NCBI RefSeq assembly: GCF_004297875.1
Contig: NZ_SCSK01000006.1
Span: 247,488 to 311,487, forward strand
Length of the DNA: 64,000 bases
Direction of reading: 5' to 3'
Source of the DNA: Pandoraea sp.
GTDB taxonomy: Bacteria > Pseudomonadota > Gammaproteobacteria > Burkholderiales > Burkholderiaceae
The notes beneath the pieces are model-generated. The model ran no database searches and had not been told where the DNA came from. It was given only the letters and a program-made list of their open reading frames with translations. Positions 60,186-64,000 of this stretch are shown piece by piece (within the stretch, counting starts at the first letter, position 1; the number at the start of each line of letters is the position of its first letter). Both the position numbers and the translations under genes were made by a program.

Positions 60186-62276
60186 TCATGCGGCGTCCAG
60201 CGCTTCGACCTCGACCAGACAATCGTAGAAGGTTGGCGCGCGCCCGAGGTCGGTCAACCGCTGACCGGTGACTTCGTTTGCGTTTTTACCGTCGGAGGTA
60301 AATTTCTTCCACCAGACCGACAGTCCGACAACCACGCCAGGTCGCGCCTTCTCCGTGACGCGGGCCTTGGCGATGAAACTGCCTCGGTCGTTGAAGATGC
60401 GTACCCCCTGGTGCTGCGCGATGCCCCGGGCCGCGGCGTCGGTCGGGTGAATGTCCAGATACGGTTCGCCCTCGACCGATCGCAGGCTCGCGACGTTGAC
60501 GAAACTCGAGTTGAGGAAATGCCTCGCTGGCGGCGAGATCATTGCGAGCGGGAAGCGCTCGGCAAGAGCGGGGGCACTGGCGACGGATTCATACGGCGGC
60601 ACCCAGTCGGGCAGCGGGTCAAGCCCGTCCTTTTCCATGGCCGCCGACCAAAACTCGCACTTGCCTGACGGCGTAGCAAACCCGCCTTGAGCAAAGGGGG
60701 CCCCAGGCAAAGCGAGCTTGATCCAGCCGGCGTCCTTCACACTTTGCCAATCGCTGCCGCCAAATTTCGGATCTGTCCAGCGCATCGCCTGAGCGGCCAG
60801 TTGGTCGTCTGTGTCGCGAAAGCACGGATCCGTCCATCCCATGCGACTAGCCAACAGCCGGAAAATCTCAGCGTTCGGTTTCGCTTCGCCAAGCGGCGCG
60901 ATCGCCGGGTTATTGGCCATCACGTAGGTGTGGCCGTAGGCTTTGTGGATATCGAGGTGTTCGAGTTGCGTGGTCGCAGGCAGCACGATGTCAGCATAGT
61001 CGGCGGTATCGGTTAGAAAGTGCTCCAGCACGACCGTATAAAGGTCCTCCCGGGCAAAACCGGCGGCGACCTTGGCGGACTCGGGCGCCACAGCAACAGG
61101 GTTACTGTTGTAGACGATTACTGCCTCGATGCGTGGGCCGAAAGCGTCGTCACCCGGATGCGCCAGCGCGTCGCCGATGGTGGACATATTGATGGTGCGC
61201 GGTAGCGTTCGCGGCCATCCGGGTAACAGATCGGGACGCGACAGTGCAGCGACATCGGTAGGCGCAAACCCCGACGAGGAGAGCAGTAATCCGCCTGCGG
61301 CATCCCGCCAGGCGCCTATCAAGGCCGGCAGGCACGCGATGGCACGCACCGCCTGCCCACCCCCGTGAGTTCGCTGCATGCCGTAGTTCAGACGGATAGC
61401 CGCCGGCCGTAGCGTGCCATAATCCCGCGCGAGTTGCGTGACCTCTTGCGCCGTAATGCCGCAGATCGTAGCGACCCGCTCCGGAGGGTAGGCTTGAATA
61501 CGCTCCTTGAGTTGGGCAAAGCCAAGCGTGTAACGCGCGATATATTCGTGATCGATCAGGTTTTCCTGGAGCAGAACGTGCATCATCCCCAGTGCGAGTG
61601 CGGCATCTGTGCCCGGCAGGAGAGCGATATGCTGGTGGCACTTCTCCGCGGTCAATGAGCGGTAGGGATCAATCGCTATGAGTTTCGCGCCGCGCCGCTT
61701 CGCTTCCTGTGCCTGCACCCAGAAGTGAAGGCTCGAGGTGATCGGGTTGCTGCCCCAAATCAGGATCAGTTTGCTATCGACGAAATGCTCGACGTGCATC
61801 CCGAAACCACCGCCGTAGGTATAGCGTAGCGCGGCACTGCCGGCGCTGGCGCAGATCGTCCGGTCGAGGAACGAAGCTCCCAATTTATGAAAGAATCGAG
61901 CCGCCATGCCTTCGCCCTGGACCAGGCCCATCGTGCCGGCGTAACTATATGGCACGATGGCCTGTGGATTGCGAGCGGCGATTTCGCGCAATCGTCCGGT
62001 GATTTCGTCGAGCGCTGCATCCCAGCTGATTTCCTGGAACCGGCCCTCGCCCTTTTTGCCAATCCGCTTGAGCGGGCGCAGGACGCGATCCGGGTGATAA
62101 GTCCGCTGCGCGTAGCGGGAGACCTTTGTGCACAATACCCCGTGCGTGGCCGGATGCTCCGGGTCCCCTTGAACTCGTGTGACGACGCCATTTTCTACAG
62201 TGACGTGTAACGCGCAGGTGTCGGGGCAATCGTGGGGACATGCCGCCCGAACGATGGTCTGCGTAGACGACGTCAT
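60186..62276 (-). CDS. Molybdopterin-dependent oxidoreductase, DMSO-reductase superfamily
   Basis: 696 residues, single-subunit catalytic protein. The N-terminal [4Fe-4S] site has cysteines 13, 17, 21 and 49 (CPHDCPDTC...LC). DRTICASAGSAALRYTYGG (about 132-150) is in the place of the Mo-ligand loop. IWGSNPITS, TDAALALGMMHVL and the C-terminal dinucleotide-binding domain (HPTDAAARGIAQHQGVRIFND) match the family. No TAT signal is present, so probably cytoplasmic. Homologues are loosely called formate dehydrogenase or oxidoreductase; the substrate cannot be assigned here and no electron-transfer subunit is nearby. Confidence 0.88.
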   Translation of the reverse strand: MTSSTQTIVRAACPHDCPDTCALHVTVENGVVTRVQGDPEHPATHGVLCTKVSRYAQRTYHPDRVLRPLKRIGKKGEGRFQEISWDAALDEITGRLREIAARNPQAIVPYSYAGTMGLVQGEGMAARFFHKLGASFLDRTICASAGSAALRYTYGGGFGMHVEHFVDSKLILIWGSNPITSSLHFWVQAQEAKRRGAKLIAIDPYRSLTAEKCHQHIALLPGTDAALALGMMHVLLQENLIDHEYIARYTLGFAQLKERIQAYPPERVATICGITAQEVTQLARDYGTLRPAAIRLNYGMQRTHGGGQAVRAIACLPALIGAWRDAAGGLLLSSSGFAPTDVAALSRPDLLPGWPRTLPRTINMSTIGDALAHPGDDAFGPRIEAVIVYNSNPVAVAPESAKVAAGFAREDLYTVVLEHFLTDTADYADIVLPATTQLEHLDIHKAYGHTYVMANNPAIAPLGEAKPNAEIFRLLASRMGWTDPCFRDTDDQLAAQAMRWTDPKFGGSDWQSVKDAGWIKLALPGAPFAQGGFATPSGKCEFWSAAMEKDGLDPLPDWVPPYESVASAPALAERFPLAMISPPARHFLNSSFVNVASLRSVEGEPYLDIHPTDAAARGIAQHQGVRIFNDRGSFIAKARVTEKARPGVVVGLSVWWKKFTSDGKNANEVTGQRLTDLGRAPTFYDCLVEVEALDAA

Positions 62277-62453
62277 AACATGACTCCTTGGTTAATCGCT
62301 GCCGCATGCGGTCTGCCGGGCAAATATTCCAATTGTAGTGGTCATCCGCGGAAATCAGTCATTGCTGCGTTGCGACATGATTCGAAATAGGCGGGTAGCG
62401 GGCATTGGGAGTAACATAATTGCTCGATTGATGAATGCGTCGCTTAGGATCTT

Positions 62454-63647
62454 ATGAAACTAATTCCGGAAATTGATGCCGCTCGGGCCGAAATACAAAC
62501 GATACGTCGCGATATTCACGCTCATCCAGAACTGTGCTTTGAAGAGCAACGCACTGCCGACGTGGTTGCCGGTAAATTGGCATCCTGGGGTATCCCGATC
62601 CACCGGGGGCTGGGTAAGACAGGCGTGGTAGGCATTATAAAAAACGGCGACAGCAAGCGGGCGATCGGGTTGCGGGCCGACATGGACGCGTTGCCAATTC
62701 AGGAAGTCAATACGTTTGATCACGCGTCGCAACATCCCGGGAAAATGCACGCATGCGGCCACGACGGCCATACGGCGATGCTTTTGGCCGCAGCGCGGTA
62801 TTTGCAGAATCATCGCAATTTCGACGGCACCGTTTACCTGATTTTCCAGCCCGCCGAAGAAGGTGGCGGTGGCGCTCGGGAAATGATCAAAGACGGGCTA
62901 TTCGAAAAGTTTCCCATGGAAGCCGTTTTTGGCATGCACAATTGGCCAGGGTCGAAGGTCGGGACATTTGGTTTGACGCCGGGCCCGATGATGGCGTCGA
63001 GCAACGAATTTAAAATCACCCTGACTGGCAAGGGCACGCACGCAGGGATTCCGAACAACGGCATTGATCCGGTTATCGCTGCCGTCCAGGTGGCACAGGC
63101 CCTGCAGACCATTATCACGCGCAACAAGCGGCCCATCGATGCCGCGGTGCTTTCGATTACGCAAATACATGCCGGCGATGCGACCAATGTCGTCCCGGAC
63201 GTTGCCTGGCTCGGTGGCACCGTAAGAACTTTTTCCTTGGAAGTGCTTGACCTGATCGAGCAACGTTTGCGAGACATCGCCACGCACGTTGCGCGCGGCT
63301 TGGGTTGCGAAGCCGAAGTCCTGTTCAACCGGAACTACCCCCCGACAATCAACGACGACAAGCAAGCCGCGTTTTGCGCAGAAGTGATGCGTGAAATCGT
63401 CGGAGCGGAAAATGTCGACGCGAAGGTCGAACCGACGATGGGGGCCGAAGATTTCTCCTTTATGCTGCTGGAGAAGCCGGGATGCTACGTTTTTATCGGT
63501 AACGGTGACGGTGCTCACCGGGATAGCGGGCATGGTCTCGGTCCCTGCAATCTTCACAATGCCAGCTACGACTTCAATGACGACTTGCTCCCACTCGGTG
63601 GCACTTATTGGGTTCGGTTGGTCGAAAAATATCTCTCTAAAAACTGA
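62454..63647 (+). CDS. M20-family metallopeptidase/amidohydrolase (hippurate hydrolase-like)
   Basis: Binuclear zinc amidohydrolase, 397 residues. Metal-site motifs are MHACGHDGHTAMLL (Cys101, His103), the catalytic glutamate pair PAEEGGGG (Glu135/Glu136), GMHNWPG near 161-167 and a C-terminal LHNASYDFND. The dimerisation domain lies between about 185 and 300. Typical substrates are N-acyl amino acids such as hippurate or N-acetyl amino acids; the real one is unknown. AGGA lies five bases before the ATG. It is divergent from the molybdopterin oxidoreductase and convergent with the rRNA operon. Confidence 0.92.
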   Translation: MKLIPEIDAARAEIQTIRRDIHAHPELCFEEQRTADVVAGKLASWGIPIHRGLGKTGVVGIIKNGDSKRAIGLRADMDALPIQEVNTFDHASQHPGKMHACGHDGHTAMLLAAARYLQNHRNFDGTVYLIFQPAEEGGGGAREMIKDGLFEKFPMEAVFGMHNWPGSKVGTFGLTPGPMMASSNEFKITLTGKGTHAGIPNNGIDPVIAAVQVAQALQTIITRNKRPIDAAVLSITQIHAGDATNVVPDVAWLGGTVRTFSLEVLDLIEQRLRDIATHVARGLGCEAEVLFNRNYPPTINDDKQAAFCAEVMREIVGAENVDAKVEPTMGAEDFSFMLLEKPGCYVFIGNGDGAHRDSGHGLGPCNLHNASYDFNDDLLPLGGTYWVRLVEKYLSKN

Positions 63648-63837
63648 CCGAGCTGAGTTGACCTGCCCCATTCGCAGGTTGTTGCCAGCGATTCAGTGCG
63701 CTTGTGTCTTTTGGGGCCAGCCTCAAAAACGAACTTTACTAGAACCGCTAAGGCATGGTTTGGTGGGAGCAGGTCACGCCGTACTAATCTTGGGGAGCAG
63801 GTGAGGGGCAGGTCAGTTTACATCGATAATTTTTATT

Positions 63838-63876
63838 TAAAAAAGCAAAACCCCCAGCGCTGAGTCTGGGGGTTTT
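63838..63876 (-). terminator. Terminator of the rRNA operon
   Basis: AAAACCCCCAG (63847-63857) and CTGGGGGTTTT (63866-63876) pair in an 11-bp stem with an 8-base loop. On the minus strand a run TTTTGCTTTTTT follows. It lies about ten bases after the 5S 3' end. Confidence 0.92.
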
Positions 63877-63885
63877 AGAGGGGAA

Positions 63886-64000
63886 GCCTGACGATTACCT
63901 ACTTTCACACGGGCAATCCGCACTATCATCGGCGTGGAGTCGTTTCACGGTCCTGTTCGGGATGGGAAGGGGTGGTTCCAACTCGCTATGGTCATCAGGC
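63886..64000 (-). rRNA. rrf: 5S ribosomal RNA
   Basis: 115 nt. The 5' end GCCTGATGACC at the right edge pairs with the 3' end GTCAGGC, and the core ACCCCTTCCCATCCCGAACAG and CCGATGATAGTG are standard 5S. One or two 5' bases might be beyond the window. The 23S, spacer tRNAs and 16S should continue to the right. Confidence 0.97.

Overview
The window looks like a stretch of conserved core chromosome from a betaproteobacterium of order Burkholderiales, most likely family Burkholderiaceae. The evidence is high G+C content, the gene order aroQ-accB-accC-prmA, a lysine/alanine-rich histone H1-like protein, a Burkholderia-type trimeric porin, a CNP1-like exported protein, pilBCD followed by coaE-zapD-yacG, and a complete mra/dcw cluster ending ftsQ-ftsA-ftsZ-lpxC. 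I cannot name the genus from sequence reading alone. I see no phage, insertion sequence, integrase or CRISPR array.

Layout. 1-6.3 kb, plus strand: aroQ, accB, accC, prmA, a zinc-ribbon membrane protein, tpx, a PfkB sugar/adenosine kinase and a SlyB-like lipoprotein. 6.5-12.1 kb, minus strand: the histone H1-like gene and class Ia ribonucleotide reductase nrdA-nrdB, with two NrdR boxes over a recognisable promoter. 12.2-15 kb, minus: ampD, a DUF1269 membrane protein, a small PP0621-type protein and a YpjD/CcsA-like membrane protein. 15-20 kb: ffh, hpt, proS (minus), rppH and a CNP1-like protein. 20-23 kb, minus: rplU-rpmA-obgE-proB behind a near-consensus promoter. 23-31 kb, plus: ispB, tRNA-Pro(CGG), a CorC/HlyC-type protein, pilB-pilC-pilD, coaE, zapD and yacG. 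31-36.4 kb, minus: a Nudix hydrolase, a DUF815 ATPase, argJ and secA; a DUF721/DciA-like gene diverges from secA. 37-56 kb, minus: one long division and cell-wall transcription unit, mraZ-rsmH-ftsL-ftsI-murE-murF-mraY-murD-ftsW-murG-murC-ddl-ftsQ-ftsA-ftsZ-lpxC, starting at a promoter followed by four 10-bp-spaced MraZ repeats. 56-64 kb: coq7, a porin, a MarR regulator, a lipoprotein metallopeptidase, a molybdopterin oxidoreductase, an M20 amidohydrolase, and the 5S rRNA gene with the terminator of an rRNA operon that continues past the right edge.

How the genes work together. Most belong to growth: fatty-acid initiation (accBC), dNTP supply (nrdAB), ribosome and protein export (rplU, rpmA, obgE, ffh, secA), peptidoglycan synthesis and division (dcw cluster, zapD, ampD for muropeptide recycling), lipid A (lpxC) and ubiquinone (ispB, coq7). 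Many dcw genes overlap by 1-20 bases, indicating translational coupling.

The points most worth a second look are: a 35-bp direct repeat at the ftsW-murG junction, which creates an undescribed 53-codon reading frame joined by ATGA overlaps to both neighbours; an unusually long ftsZ-lpxC spacer with two perfect hairpins; a terminator about 335 nt downstream of nrdB that implies a long 3' tail or a small RNA; the nrdA-nrdB intercistronic hairpin; and the tandem 45-bp repeats in the histone-like gene. I did not find a convincing wholly new multigene system here.
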